Assembly: GCA_964247055.1 (NCBI GenBank)
Contig: OZ176055.1
Span: 6,138,001 to 6,202,000 of the forward strand
Direction: 5' to 3'
From: Paragordius varius
Taxonomy: Eukaryota > Nematomorpha
DNA length: 64,000 bases
Position numbers and translations under genes: made by a program. Numbering within the stretch: the stretch's first letter is position 1; every line of letters begins with the position of its first letter. Positions 49,219 to 62,014 of the stretch are shown piece after piece. The notes beneath the pieces were generated by a model. That model was not told the DNA's origin and did not search any database. It was given only the letters and a program-made list of their open reading frames with translations.

Positions 49219-50143
49219 CTTTAAAGAGTGAAAAATATATCCAAAAATAGATGATGTTTGAATGAGTATTGAGGATGGCCTATTAGATTAGTTTTCATAT
49301 ATAAGAGGGATGGGTGTAATTAAAGATTTATCATTACAGATAGTAAAGTATTATAAAATCAAGGAAATTTTAAAACGTTAATACGATCGAAAAAATTAAG
49401 CTATTTTTAATTAAAATATAGGAGATATCATTGTGAAGTTTGACTCAACGCATCTTGATATTAAATTTGCAACATAATTATATTAAGTTGGCCCAGTATT
49501 AAATTTATTCAATTTAAGTTTTTTAAAACTTAAAAATAATATTAAAGTCGCTAAATTGAAAGTTGCTAATAAATGGAAAAGTTTTTATCCCGTAGATAAA
49601 AAACAGCCAATTAATTTATACATTACACTCAATATTTCATTCAAATCCTATGTTACTATGAAATATCAACTTTTTAACCAAAATCAGCATAGTTTCATAG
49701 CAATAAGAAAGCCGATTGATAAATGCCCAATTAATTTTCCAGAGTAGTTTTTATAAACTTCGATTTGACATGACTATATATTTTTGGGCCCATACACAAA
49801 AAGACAATGTATTTCCATTAAAATTTTAATATTACATTTGAATTAATCTCAAAACACAATAGAAAGAATTAGGTGTTTGTTAAATTTCAAAAATAATGTT
49901 TTTTTGTTTAAAGTATAATAATTATTTAGCTTTTCATAAGCGATACCGATATAAAAAGTGTTCACGTTTTTATTAAATATAATTATGCTAATAACTCCAT
50001 ATTAATCCGTTTTATCTAAATCAAAATGCCATTAGAGCTTATTATAACGGCAATATCCAGCATTAATGCCATACTAAAAGATATTTTTTAAATATTATTT
50101 TTAGATTAAGAATGCAGAGTTCTAAAAATTCATAAATTAAAAT

Positions 50144-53100
50144 ATGCAAAAATTAAAATCTTATTTCACGAAAAAAGACGAGGTAAATTATCATGTTTAT
50201 CTAATATTAAGCCATTAATCAAAAATAAGAATTTGAATGAGAATAAGGATCGAGAAACATGGAATAATCATTTGGAATTTATTTTGGCTTGTATTGGATA
50301 CTCGGTTGGCTTAGGAAATGTATGGCGATTTCCCACCGTTTGTTACGAAAACGGAGGAGGTATAATTTTATCTGCCTTACTAAACACGTTTCTGCCTTGC
50401 GATTTAAAATTTTGTTTTTATATATTAATTTAATTAGGAGCCTTCCTTATTCCTTATTTAATAACCCTAATTTTGATTGGAAAACCTATGTATTTGATGG
50501 AATTGGCTATGGGTCAATTTACGAGACAGGGACCACCCGGGTGTTTTAATTTTGCACCTATTGCCAAAGGTTTAATTTATTGTTCAGATTTTCATGGAAA
50601 AAAAATAATATATTTTTAGACCCGTTTGAATTTTATGTTGCAAAAAAATGTTAAATTCACAATTTTTCGACACAAAATATATATCTAGGGTGTGGTTGGG
50701 GAATGATAATAGTTTCATTAAACGTGGCCATTTATTACAATGTTTTGATGGCCGCAACAGTCCATTATATGTTTGGTGCAATGCAAAAAGAAATGCCATG
50801 GACTCATTGTAACAATGTAAATTTTCAAAAATTTAGATTTTTAATATCAAAATAAATACAGTAAAAATTGAAATTATAAGCAGACAAAATGTAAAAATAA
50901 AAAGTTTTATACTTGGTTTTTTAAAATAAATTTAATAAAGGAATAGAAATGTAAATTGGTAACATTATCAATTTTACATGTTAAAATTTAAATAATTAGT
51001 TTATGTCGAAAAAATCAAGGTTTGAAAAATTATGGCTCTCTTCTTAATGTTTTTACATTTTGTTTGTATATTTAAATTTTTACAGTAATAACTATAATTT
51101 GAAGTTAAAGTATTGGATAATGTTTGATATATATTCTCTTATAAATGATTTCAACATATCTTCAAAAAATAGGGTTTCAATAGTCCACAATGTCAACCAT
51201 TTAATTATACCTCCACTGAAACAAAAAGATTGCCGAATTCAACGTTTCCAACCCAGGAATATTGGGAGTGATTTCTAAAATCTATTATTTTAATTCAATT
51301 TAATCTTCATTATATGTTGGCTTAAATAATAAAATTAATATCTAGACGGAAAGTAACTAGAATATATGAGTCTACTGGGATCGGAAACCTGGGAAAATTA
51401 AATGTGGAATTTAGCCTTTGCCTACTCTTTTCTTGGTTGATTGTATTTGCCATAGTGTTCAAGGGTGTCAAATCAACTGGGAAAGTAATTAAAATTTTTA
51501 TGCAAACATTTGTAAATGCAAAAATTTTATTATATACATTTCAACTTTATGAATAACGAATATGATGTTTAAGGGTATTCTGAATATTAACATTGTTATC
51601 AATCTATTCATTTGCATCAATTTTTTTCAGTTTATCCCGCCCAAATTTTTTAAATGTATTTGTGTAAAATATTATGTTTTTTAGAACCAATGTTAAAGAT
51701 ATATATCTAATATAAATCTGAAAAGATGACACCCCTGTTTTAGGTGATAATCAATTACCCTAAAAAACTTATATATAGTTATAACATATTAAAATTATGA
51801 AATAACACAATGTTTTCCAGCACAAATGCCTTCGCGGGCCGCATATTTGGATAAAAAATCGGACAGGCCGCATTCACAAAATGGGCATTAACTAATATTT
51901 TATTAGATTATAAATTTAAGACTGTAAAAACTACTATTTATTTAAACAATTTTTGCTAGTTCATTGCCCAAAATAGGATAACCTATTGAGAAAATTTGTT
52001 AAAGAAGATCATTTTTACTTAGGTTTCGTAAAATTTTGTATGTGAAATTTCTTACGGGCTATAGAAAAATATTTCGGAGGGTCGCGTGTTGGACATCCCT
52101 CAAATAAAGATCCTATATAATGAAAAGTACATTTTTTTACATTTTATATAATATTTATATGTACAAGGTTGTGTATGCAACGGCTACCCTGCCCTACGTA
52201 TTGCTCATCTTACTTTTGATCAAAGGGTTAACATTAAAGGGATCTCAAACTGGAATCTATTACTTTATTAAACCACATTTCAAAAAGATCCTGAATCCAA
52301 CAGTATCCTTCTAATATTTTACAGTGAAATAAAATATATCTAGATCTCGAAGGCCGTTCAAAAAATCTCGAAGCCGTTCAAAAATATATGTACAACATAA
52401 AACATTTTATTTGATTTTAAGCACAACTGTCAAAAATAGATTGTGCCAATCAAAATTTTTTTTCAGCTATCGTTGCCAGTTAATTGCCATATGGAATGAC
52501 TTGTATAGAAAACTTGTTGATAAATCAATTTTAATAAGATTTTAAGATTAATTTCGCAACTTATGGAATTTTATATTTATTTGGTACTTTCTCAAAATTT
52601 CCTTACGATCCCGATAGTTAAGATCGCCGCATGTTAGATAACCCCCTGTTTTCGATGAAAAAGTTTTGTTCATATTTTCAATTTTTTTACGTTTAGGTTT
52701 GGCAAAGGGCTGTCGGTCAAATGTTTTTTTCGTTGAGCGTAAGCTTTGGGGGTATCATGACTTACGCTAGTTTTATATCCTTCAATAATAATTGCTATCG
52801 TGACACGTTCATTGTTACAGTGTTGGACACTTTTACGAGTCTCGTGGCGGGATTTGTTATATTTTCCGTTTTGGGTTACATGGCACATTTGAAGCAATCC
52901 ACAATCGATACGGTGATCAGTAGTGGTATCTTTTTACCCTAATTTGATATATATACTTTTATTTTTAATTATTCCCTTTATCACAATATAATTAAAACAT
53001 TTATAAGATTATTGTCATAATTATGCTGATTCAGATTTCGGCATGGTCGGTCATATGCATAAACTATTGATGAATACTTTTATTATTTTTTAGGCGAAAA

Positions 53101-56100
53101 TAATCAGATCATCAGACTGTAAAGAATAAAGTAATAACTGTTTCTAATCTAAGTTTAATTGTAGTCTTTAAACCATTTTAAAATCCCACTAGGTTTGTTT
53201 TATTATATTTTAAGTTTTGTTTGATTAATATATAAAATAGGGTTACATTTCCCATTCGGCCGCGTATACAAAATATCTAATATTTCTAAATATTCCCTGA
53301 TTTTAAACTTCGCATGATATTATTTGCAAAATGAAAGGATATATATATCATTTCCCAGTCAAAAAACGTTTTCCCAGTCAATCGAAACATTTTCCCAGAC
53401 GACAAAACTTTTCCCCCTATCGAAACGTTTTAGACATTTTCCCAGTCAATAAAAACGGTTTTATTTTTGATGATAAATAAAACAAGATATAATAATAACT
53501 TTTAACCATTATTAGCGTAAATCTAGCATATTTTTTTTATATAAAGACAATTATTGAATGACAATTTTACCTATATGTTCCAATGCACAATCATTAATGA
53601 CCTACTCTATAAAAGTTAAATTTAATAACTGGACGTGTATTTTATGGAATTTGTATTTTTAGAAATTAATATTTTTTTTGTTATTTTATCAATGGTTCGC
53701 ATTATTATTCGGACTTTTAAAATCTAGAGTTACGCATGAAATATTAAATTTATGAAAATATACTTATCTCAAATTGGTCATTTATCACTTCAAAATGGAT
53801 ATCAAAAATCTGCAATCAACTTTACCCTAATTTATGTAATATATTTATCTTTTAGTTCAGGGGTGGCTAACATGCGGCTCTCCGAGATTTTTTGTGCCGC
53901 CCTCAAAAATTTTAAAAAATCTCCTAATTAAAAATATACCCACAACTTTGTAAAATTAATGTTTCTTACGCAATTTTTTTGAATGAATCTATTTGGCAAC
54001 GAACATAAAACGTTTAATTTTACAGTCTTATTTCTAAAATATATGAATGTCCATATATATTTCGAATACGACCTTTTGAATTGAAAATGCCGCTCGCGAA
54101 GCCATTTGTGTTGGACACCCCTGTTTTAGTCAAATAAACTTTTTTATTAAATATTTATCAAAAACATTTTTATCCAAAAAATATTTTTTAGATATTTTTT
54201 CCCAACACTATTTTTATCGACAAACCTGACATGAAACCAATTTGCATATATTTTTATAAATTTTATTATTTCATCCGTAACCATATATTTAATTAGTTAG
54301 ATCCGAATATGATTGGAAACCATCAATAAAATAAAAAAAATATAAATTTTATCTTAAAAATATCTCAAATTCCATAAAATACTCATCCAGTTAATAAAAT
54401 ATAACTTTTAAAGAATAACTCATTAATGATTGTGCATTGGAACATATAGGAAAAATTGTCATTCAATAAATGTTTTTTCTAAAATTTACTAATATTACGC
54501 TGATAATGGTTAAAAGTTATTTTTATATCTTATTTTGATATTTATCATAAACAGTGAAACCGTTTTTATTGTCTGAGAAAAAGTTTCGATTGACTAGGCA
54601 AACGTTTGTTGACTGGGAAATGGTATATACCGAAGTAGCCAATTTTAAAATCTCTAAAAAGTATATTAAAAATATATATATATTTAAATAATTTCTCATA
54701 ATTATCATTTAATTGAACAAACCAATGCGCATAAAATGCTATATGTAATTTAACTCTTTACACTTTCTATAATTGTTACAACAATTACGAAGGGCCTGGT
54801 CTTGCTTTTATCGTATATCCCGAAGCCCTATCCCATATACCATGGGCCAATATGTGGAGTGTCCTGTTTTTCTTTATGCTTTGGACACTTGGGATTGATA
54901 GTCAGATTGCTTTTATTGAAACGGTTCAAACGGCACTGCATGATCAATTTCCGCAAACGTTTCCGCGTTCACGCAAAACCCTAATATGTGCTAGCCTCTG
55001 TATATTTGGGTTTTTAGCTGGGTTACCTTGTGTCACACGGGTTCGATTTATATATATTTATGAATTTATACGAAGAGCTATCTTTAACAAAAATAAGCCT
55101 TTTTTATTTTTATAGGGTGGGATGTATGTGCTAGATATAATGGATCACTATGGTTCTAATGTCTGCATGATTTTCATTGCTATCTTTGAACTCATTTCCA
55201 TTTCATGGATTTATGGTAACGAAATGTGAATATACGTTTTCTATATAATAGTATCATATAGGTTAATTTTATGCATACCATCAAAATTTATAATTTCATC
55301 CAGTATAAATCTAAAATAAAGATTTAAATATTAAATACCTTTTTGACGTAATCAGGGCTTCAAACCGGCCCTAAAAAGTTGAACAGAAACCGAGGTTGTT
55401 CCCGGACGGTATGGAACCGGTCTAGTTTTTAAGAATTTGAAAATAAAACTGTGATAGTTACCGGAAAAGTGGTTCTCAAACAAGGGTTTCAATCTAGCGG
55501 AACCTGTTCCTAATAAAATTTCAGGTGCCGTGTTTTGGTTCGAAGCCTTGTATAAATTTTTTTTTTACAAAAATCATTGTGTTTTATCCAAAAAATGCCT
55601 TATGTCTATTATCTAGGATATCAACGATTTACAGATGATATTTCATACATGTTGGGATACAAACTTCCCCAGGCTAAACTATGGCAATTTTCATGGGCCA
55701 TATTTGCCCCTATTGCCCTTATAGTAATCTTAACAATATTTTTTAAACAGGGAAACTAATAATTAAATTATAACAAAATTATATTTCCAATTATCATTTT
55801 TATGTTAAAACTGATTATATAAACTATAGTTTCTAACGCTAATTAACGTATGGTAAGGCACCTCGATAAATAACCATATTACAGCGGTTCTTTTTTTCCG
55901 TTAAATCGTGAGGTTATCTGGCCCTTATGTGATTGGATTTTAGTTTTGATTATAAAATTTTAATTGTTTAATAAACTTTTTTAGATAATCTGTATATCTT
56001 ACTTTATCCAAAGCGTTTTCTTTGATCAAAGATTTCGTTCAGGCTCCTACATTTTCCCAGTTTGGGCGCAATTTATTGGTTATTGTCTGTTTTTAGCCGT

Positions 56101-56392
56101 AGTCTTGCAAGTCCCAATCTGGGCCTGCATAAGAATCTACAAAACCAAGAATGATGAATCTTTCAAAAAAGTTTTACTTTTAATTTCGTTAATTACTTAA
56201 TTTTAACAAAATATAATGAATTAACGGTAAAACGGGTATACATTGTAATCATATACTTTTTAATAGAAATTGATGAATGCCCTTAAACCAAGCAAATCAT
56301 TCGAAAAAATCCGTCCGGTACCACAATATAGTATTGATGGTTTTACCAGTCCTTTTTCTCAAGTAGCCAGCCTTTCATCGTCGTCAAATTAG
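50144..56392 (+). CDS. SLC6: SLC6 family Na+-dependent transporter (amino-acid type)
   Basis: Thirteen exons: 50144-50182, 50212-50359, 50438-50569, 50689-50816, 51173-51267, 51346-51484, 52168-52302, 52697-52925, 54793-55040, 55116-55215, 55617-55723, 55985-56170, 56267-56392. All phases agree; 603 residues, normal for the family, with 12 membrane segments. Hallmarks: TM1 [15 protein letters not shown] and [15 protein letters not shown]2 [18 protein letters not shown]3 IYYNVLMA; loop 2 with paired Cys (WTHC, SPQC) and sequons NYT and [48 protein letters not shown] (TM6); [34 protein letters not shown] (TM8); [27 protein letters not shown]1 has Gly, not the Asp of monoamine carriers, so an amino-acid substrate is likely. 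It resembles invertebrate nutrient amino-acid transporters ([13 protein letters not shown] block); the exact substrate is unknown. Confidence 0.96.
50183..50211 (+). other. Ultra-short intron (29 nt), SLC6 intron 1
   Basis: Starts gtaaattatc, contains tctaat, ends attaag. Reading through shifts the frame and hits TAA; removal joins [13 protein letters not shown] to [17 protein letters not shown], which leads into conserved TM1. Confidence 0.75.
51817..52100. mobile_element. Degenerate hAT MITE (reverse) in SLC6 intron 6
   Basis: Left ccagcacaaatgccttcgcg and right gggtcgcgtgttggacatcc are the two ends of the 53858 family in opposite order. The target duplication is not preserved. Confidence 0.6.
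53349..54622. mobile_element. 1.27 kb foldback element with a nested hAT MITE, SLC6 intron 8
   Basis: Both ends read CATTTCCCAGTCAA inward, followed by CAGTCAATCGAAAC. The arms, about 500 bp each, stay complementary deep inside (for example ccaatgcacaatcattaatg at 53581 and its complement near 54430). The left end holds several iterations of TTTTCCCAGTCAA. The loop is occupied by the hAT MITE 53858-54123, so the foldback is the older insertion. It lies within the 1,867 nt intron 52926-54792. Confidence 0.85.
53858..54123. mobile_element. Non-autonomous hAT MITE, best-preserved copy
   Basis: 266 bp; CAGGGGTGGCTAACATG at the left, (reverse complement) CAGGGGTGTCCAACAC at the right. The target duplication ttttagtt / ttttagtc matches at 7 of 8. 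Sits in the loop of the foldback. Confidence 0.85.
55353..55550. mobile_element. hAT-like MITE in SLC6 intron 10
   Basis: CAGGGCTTCAAACCGG and (reverse complement) CAAGGCTTCGAACC bound 198 bp. The flanks do not show a matching duplication. Related to 1725-1888. Confidence 0.5.
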
Positions 56393-57494
56393 ATTGCAAA
56401 AATTGATTTGAAAAATATTATAACAGAAACGCATATTAATTATGATTCATATTAATGTTATTTCACTGTGTATATTTAGTAACCAGCAAAATAAATAATA
56501 ATCCCTGACTGATATAACAAAAGCCAAATGGCAAATTGATATGTATCTACGAAATAATTTCGTGGGTCAGTATTTTAAGCATTAGATAAACCATTTATGT
56601 TATTGGACTGGCAATAAAATTACTGAACATACATAAAAATGCACACTGTAATACACATAAGTAATTCTTTATCTTCCATGAAAAAATATTAAGGTTCGAA
56701 CTGTTATACAGAAACTTTGACATTTACAATAATTATAAATGGCAAATAGCTTGCATTAAAATAAGCTATTATAAATATGGCATAATTTTTTATGTCTGTC
56801 AGTAATTTAGAGGCAAATCAAACGTTAGCATAAAAATAAACTAAAATGTAGGCGGGTTAAATTACGGCACAAATGCATAGCTGAATTCACAAGCAAACAA
56901 ATTTAACTTGATATGGTTATTCAACAACCTCATTATGTATTGTGTTAATTATTATTTTCGTAAATACTTTTAGGTTTTATCAGGATTCATCTTAACAACA
57001 ATTATAAATTTTATGTGTTATCATTGATCTTATTTTAGAATTTTTTAGCTGTTCAATGAAAAGCCCAAACATGATGATTTTAAAAAAAATAGCCTTTGTT
57101 ACATTATCACACATATTTCAGAAGACTTGATAGAAAGGAGCGTTTACGATCTTTTAATTTCCTTTAAAGTTCTAAATGCACTAAAAGTTTGACAATTAGA
57201 TGGAATATTCTCACGTATTTAGTTATTTTGTTTAATGATATATTAATAACAAATCTCTTTTTGGAAAATAGTAGGCAATTGATTACACGAGCAAAAATAA
57301 TGGCAGAATTGGATTTTTTGAAATAAACAAAATTATGGCCGTTTAACAATATTTTGCACATTATTTTTTATATTTTATGGCTTAGAATGTATAATAAGTT
57401 CATTTTCAAATATTCTGACCTTATTTTGCTGAACGCATCAATTTCTAGGTTGTTACCTTTTAATAAAAAACAACACTATTGTATTTTTTTAACT
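56393..57494. other. 1.1 kb between the SLC6 and the secreted-protein genes; nothing recognised
   Basis: AT-rich, no conserved frame, no repeat ends seen. Confidence 0.5.
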
Positions 57495-60400
57495 ATGAAT
57501 TTTTTTATAATTTTTGTAAGTTTTATCGTTACAACTGTGGGCTTGGTGACTTGTGGAGAACATGCTTATCTGTGTTATATGAACGAACCTGTATTAAATG
57601 ATAAGGATCAACGCGGATTTGAGGAATAGTATATGTTTTGTTTATAAATAAAGTTGAAATATAATTTAAATGGATAAATTACTTTTTCTATGGAAACATA
57701 GGGTGGGCTACACATTTATCCCGTTAGCATTTTAAAAGCAAATGTTAATATAGGTTTCCTAAAAGTATGATTCCGGAGTTCCGTAATTATCCCCTTAATT
57801 GACAAACTTATATTAAAACAGTATGTTAAAATTTAGTACATATTTTTGGAAACTAATACTATAATTAGTATATATATATTAATATATATAATAGTCATAA
57901 GTCTTTATGATTTGGTAAAAAAATGTAAATTATTTATTTTATTCAAAATTGTCCGTCGGCTCTCATATTTCGCCCATCTTTTAGCTGAAAAAATTGATTA
58001 TTTTTTGAGACAAACCATAATTTAAGCCATTTTTAAGTCATTGAATCTATTAGAATCCTGCTCTGTGAGCGTGTGCCCCATTGATGCGAGTCAGTAGAGT
58101 ACAGCAAAACAACTTCTTATTGAGGCGGTTATAAAATATCTTTTGGTTTTATTGTATTAGAAGATCATATATATGATATATCTTTATATATTAAAGGTTT
58201 CACCAGGCTGAACTAGCTCATAATAACAATATCACACTGGTCATAACAGAGATAATTTTCTTGAATTTGCTTTTAGTGAGGACCGGCGTGGCAAGGTAAA
58301 AGCCACATTTTTTTTGCTCTGATTCCGCAAAATTAATTTTCTCATCACCGGTCACAATTTGATGCAAACATGATTTTTTTTGTGAGATTAAAGCAATATT
58401 TTACAAGTCACTTGGCAATTTTTGATTTTAGGGTCATTCAAATTGTGTTTAACCTATTTATCTAGTTTGTTGGTCTTTCCCTTGTTCCTAGGAGTTCACT
58501 GATTGTTTTTTGTTATACATGCAATTCTGCCAATTGTTGAGTTTAAATTGTTGCATCTTTCAATAAGTCTTCCCAGTTTGGTGATCGACAATGCCCACTC
58601 TCTTTCATATTTAAATCACAACATAATATTTTCCATTACATGTTTTGATCAATGAACATGTTTACCATATATTTCTACCAGAAAACCGTTTTTGAGTCTT
58701 TTTCATCTGAATAAAAAACGATGCGTGCGATGTTCCTTTTTAGGCACAAAATTCGACAGATTACCGAATAGGAATGCGCTAGTTTTTGGCGGACTTAACT
58801 TGTGTTTTTTTTGACTACTTTAAGCTATTAAAAAAATAGTGTCTGTGTCAAAAATCGTCTGCGTATTATTCGATGATGTTTTTTGTTCATTAAGCTGGTA
58901 ATATATGAAAGAAAATTATAATCAACATTAGCTAATTAGTTTATAGGCGCTGAAAAGGCTCATTAGGAGCGGAGGGGCAGATGGTGGCTATATATTTTAC
59001 ATGTTATGTCAAATAATTCTTTAATTTGAATAATTCAATAATTTATAGTGCGGGGATGCACGTGCCCAAGTTCAATCTCACACGTTATGAAAATCAAATT
59101 ATAGTGAAACTACCTCAAACCATATATTTATACCAAAACAATAGTTATGTTTATTCCCTCACGCATGAATACTACAATTTGTTTACCAAGATTTATTATT
59201 ATTTTCAATCAGCGGTTAATTTTTATGTCAATAATTTATTAATTAATTGTTATCCCAAATAATTTTCGAATTATCAAGTTCAAGTAGTTTGTTGGAGAAA
59301 TTTATTAGTAATTTATTCAGGGGCATTAATTTATCACACTATTTATTTTGGGGTAGTTTTGTGTCCCAAAGCGATTTAAAATCGAGTAACTTAAATTAAA
59401 TATTAAACCAATTTCAATAATTCTTTTTTAGGCGCATGAATTATTTTTTAAAAAAATGTATAATTTAAAAACTGCATCTGCTTTTTCGCCATTTTTTTAA
59501 CCTTGGATTTAATTTAAATCGCATGATGGCTAAATAAAATAATTAACTAGAGTAAGCTTACAATCAAGTTTTGGCACCCATGATATACTAATTTTATATG
59601 TGGGTTTCAACCGGGTTCTATCTCGATTTCGGACTCTTGATTAGAAAACTGTTAAAACATAAGTTTACTTAAAATAAAAAGGTAGTCCAGTGTTAAAATC
59701 ATTTGTAATCCCAATAGTTTAACAAAATTGTTATATTTAACTTATTATGAAAATATTTCACAACAGTATTACATAGAAATCAATGAATCAACGACTTTTA
59801 AAAACATAATTGTGCGAAATGTAAGATCAAAATATAAATATGGTTCTATATTTCAACACGATGATATTGATTTTACAAGACTGATTCCACCCAAACCCGT
59901 CATTGATCAATCAGTTCAACGAAAATTGGTATTTAATATTTTCCTTTAAAATAAAATATATTTAAATTCTCTAGGGATATCTGTTTCATTCCATAAATCG
60001 GTGATAGAGTAGGGGTTTAACTCATTATAAATACATCTATAAATTAAATAAATTAATGCTCTAAACTGTAACTTTAAAAAAACAAGTCAAAAATTAACCT
60101 GTGTTTATCACGTGATATAATGTAAAATAGCATTTAAGTTAATTAAATAAATTTTTGTATGAATTATTCTCACCCTTTATAATACATAATTTGATCTAAA
60201 CTATTATTTATGAAATTGAAAATTGTTAATTATGCAATTTGCCATAATCGTGTGGGGTCATTAGACAATCATAGTCAATTTTTTCGATAAGCTCCAGTAT
60301 GTTCATCGGTAAAATTGGCGTTTTCCCGAAATCAGAACCTTGAAGGAATTTTTGTGAAAGCGTACAACAATAAATAATTATTACGCAGCTGGGTATTTCC

Positions 60401-61623
60401 CTTATAAAATCAAATTCTCTACGTCGGCTTTTTAAAAGCCCTTGTATGGAGTTCACCCTATGCACGTACCTCATGGGCTTTTTTTGGAAAACGTGTTCTA
60501 TAAACCTTTTATATTACTTTTACGAACAGTTGTGACCAAGCGTTTCGCAAAACCGATTTAATTATTGTTTTGATTAAGTCAATATAGTGTAGGAATTTTT
60601 ATATTACACCATAGTTATTGCGCTTTAACGAAATCAAAAATCGTAAAAATTATAATGATTTATATATATATACTTGAATGAATTATCGGCCTATATAATA
60701 TATTTAGTTAAAAGTAGAGATTAGTTTATTAGTTAATATCATTATGGACATACGATTTTTGGTTTCAATCAAATATTAAAATTAATATATCTAGCTACCT
60801 AATGCTTACCTGCTACATACGAATTTCAAACGCTTTTTTTGATGAAATAATACAATTTCATCATTCTAAATACTATTATTATAAATATAATCCTATTTTT
60901 TAGGCATTCAAAATAAAATCGAGAATCTATCAACATTATCTTGGCTCCACCGCGTTGTATGATATTTATAACGACAATATTATGGTTTTACGAAAAGATG
61001 CACATTATCGGCCTTTGGAGTATCTGGCAGCAGTTGAATTATATAGAAACCACTCCGAATTCCAAATAAATTCGGAAATACCCAAACTACATGTTGTAAT
61101 CGAAACTTGCCATGATAGAGGTATCGGAAACATTATCAGCAAATATTAAAAACGTGCCAATTTTATTAAAATTAGAGTAATTAAAACTATAAGGAATCAA
61201 AATAAGTACAAGCATATTTGTATATATCATCGTATAGATGGTAGGCTCTAAAAATGAACTAACCGTGACTATAACCGCTTTTCAAAATATTCAGTTAAAA
61301 AATTTGCACATATGTTTGCGCGGCTGTATAAAAATTTATAAAAACTGTTTAGAAATTAAATTATTCCAAAATATTGTGATTAAAAACACTACTATCAACT
61401 ATTAAACTAAAATTGATTTGTTTGTTCTTGCTATATATTATCGTCTTAATTGCTACCGTAAACTGCATTTATAATGATTTGACCGGTTTTTTGGCCGGTT
61501 TAAACCCAACCATTATTATAATATATGCTTATTAAATGCAAAATTAATATTTTTTATTTTTTAGACACATTTCCAACCAGCTCATTGTTTGGCTACCGTA
61601 TATTATTTTTATATTTAGTTTAA
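57495..61623 (+). CDS. Secreted protein of unknown family, five exons
   Basis: Exons 57495-57628, 59049-59214, 59767-59928, 60904-61120, 61565-61623. Phases 2, 0, 0 and 1 match at every junction, giving about 245 residues ending at TAA 61621-61623. Begins with a signal peptide (MNFFIIFVSFIVTTVGLVTC). The body is rich in Tyr, Asn and Ile: YENQIIVKLPQTIYLYQNNS, YEINESTTFKNIIVRNVRS-like YYIEINESTTFKN, LIPPKPVIDQSVQ, YLGSTALYDIYNDN, LEYLAAVELYRNHSEF and LHVVIETCHDR. There are few Cys and several N-glycosylation sequons. The fourth exon weakly recalls the C-terminal half of a ZP domain (strand-turn-strand ending in V-x-x-C), which is only a guess. The acceptor of exon 3 was chosen because it alone keeps phase. 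The short hydrophobic tail (YRILFLYLV) comes from a weakly supported last exon. Introns hold mariner and Harbinger remnants. Confidence 0.6.
57950..58400 (-). pseudogene. Tc1/mariner transposase remnant
   Basis: The minus strand reads LHQIVTGDEKINF, then KIISVMTSVILL and further on GAHAHRA. These are the mariner blocks VTGDEKW, KVMLSIWWD and the second catalytic Asp region (HDNARPH in intact copies). Stops and lost catalytic residues show a dead copy, in intron 1 of the secreted-protein gene. Confidence 0.65.
60226..60530 (-). pseudogene. Possible PIF/Harbinger transposase C-terminal remnant
   Basis: The frame 60226-60474 reads IQGLLKSRRREFDFIREIPS then CVIIIYCCTLSQKFLQGSDF, resembling the LKxRWR...iixACCiLHNfc end of Harbinger transposases. 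The LHN motif is lost. Lies in intron 3 of the secreted-protein gene. Confidence 0.4.
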
Positions 61624-61967
61624 AAATAATATAATCTCGTAAAAATAATATATATAAGCAATCGAAAACTTTTCAGAATACAAGATCTTACAAAAAATTT
61701 TCACAAAAAACGGGTCCACAAAAACACAAATGTATAATTATGTCTTTTTATAATTTGTTTAAATATTGGTTTATTAATATGATTAAATAATGAAATGACT
61801 TTTTCGATTATTCAATATAAAACACTTAAGGATCTTTATTAAATTGAAATATTTTATTCATTTTCGTTTTTTGTGTTTCTCACATAAAAAGTCCCAAAAA
61901 TTATTTTTCTAAAAGTGAAAATGATCAAATTTACTGTCTTACACAAAACAGACTAAAAACATCTGAC

Positions 61968-62014
<47 letters not shown>

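Larger units (their letters stand above)
46034..50143. other. 4.1 kb intergenic region, repeats only
   Basis: Contains two TTAA MITE copies (46228-46977, 47672-48207) and one hAT MITE end (49165-49218). The open frames at 48125-48445 and 48217-48601 show no conserved features. Nothing else recognised. Confidence 0.5.

Noticed and set aside
55724-55759. Extension of SLC6 exon 11 to the stop codon at 55757
   Set aside because: TM11 would be too long and the protein would lose TM12; the donor at 55724 joins in phase to 55985 and gives the family's normal length.
56690-56720. tRNA B-box-like ggttcgaac
   Set aside because: No A-box, no acceptor or anticodon stem pairing around it.
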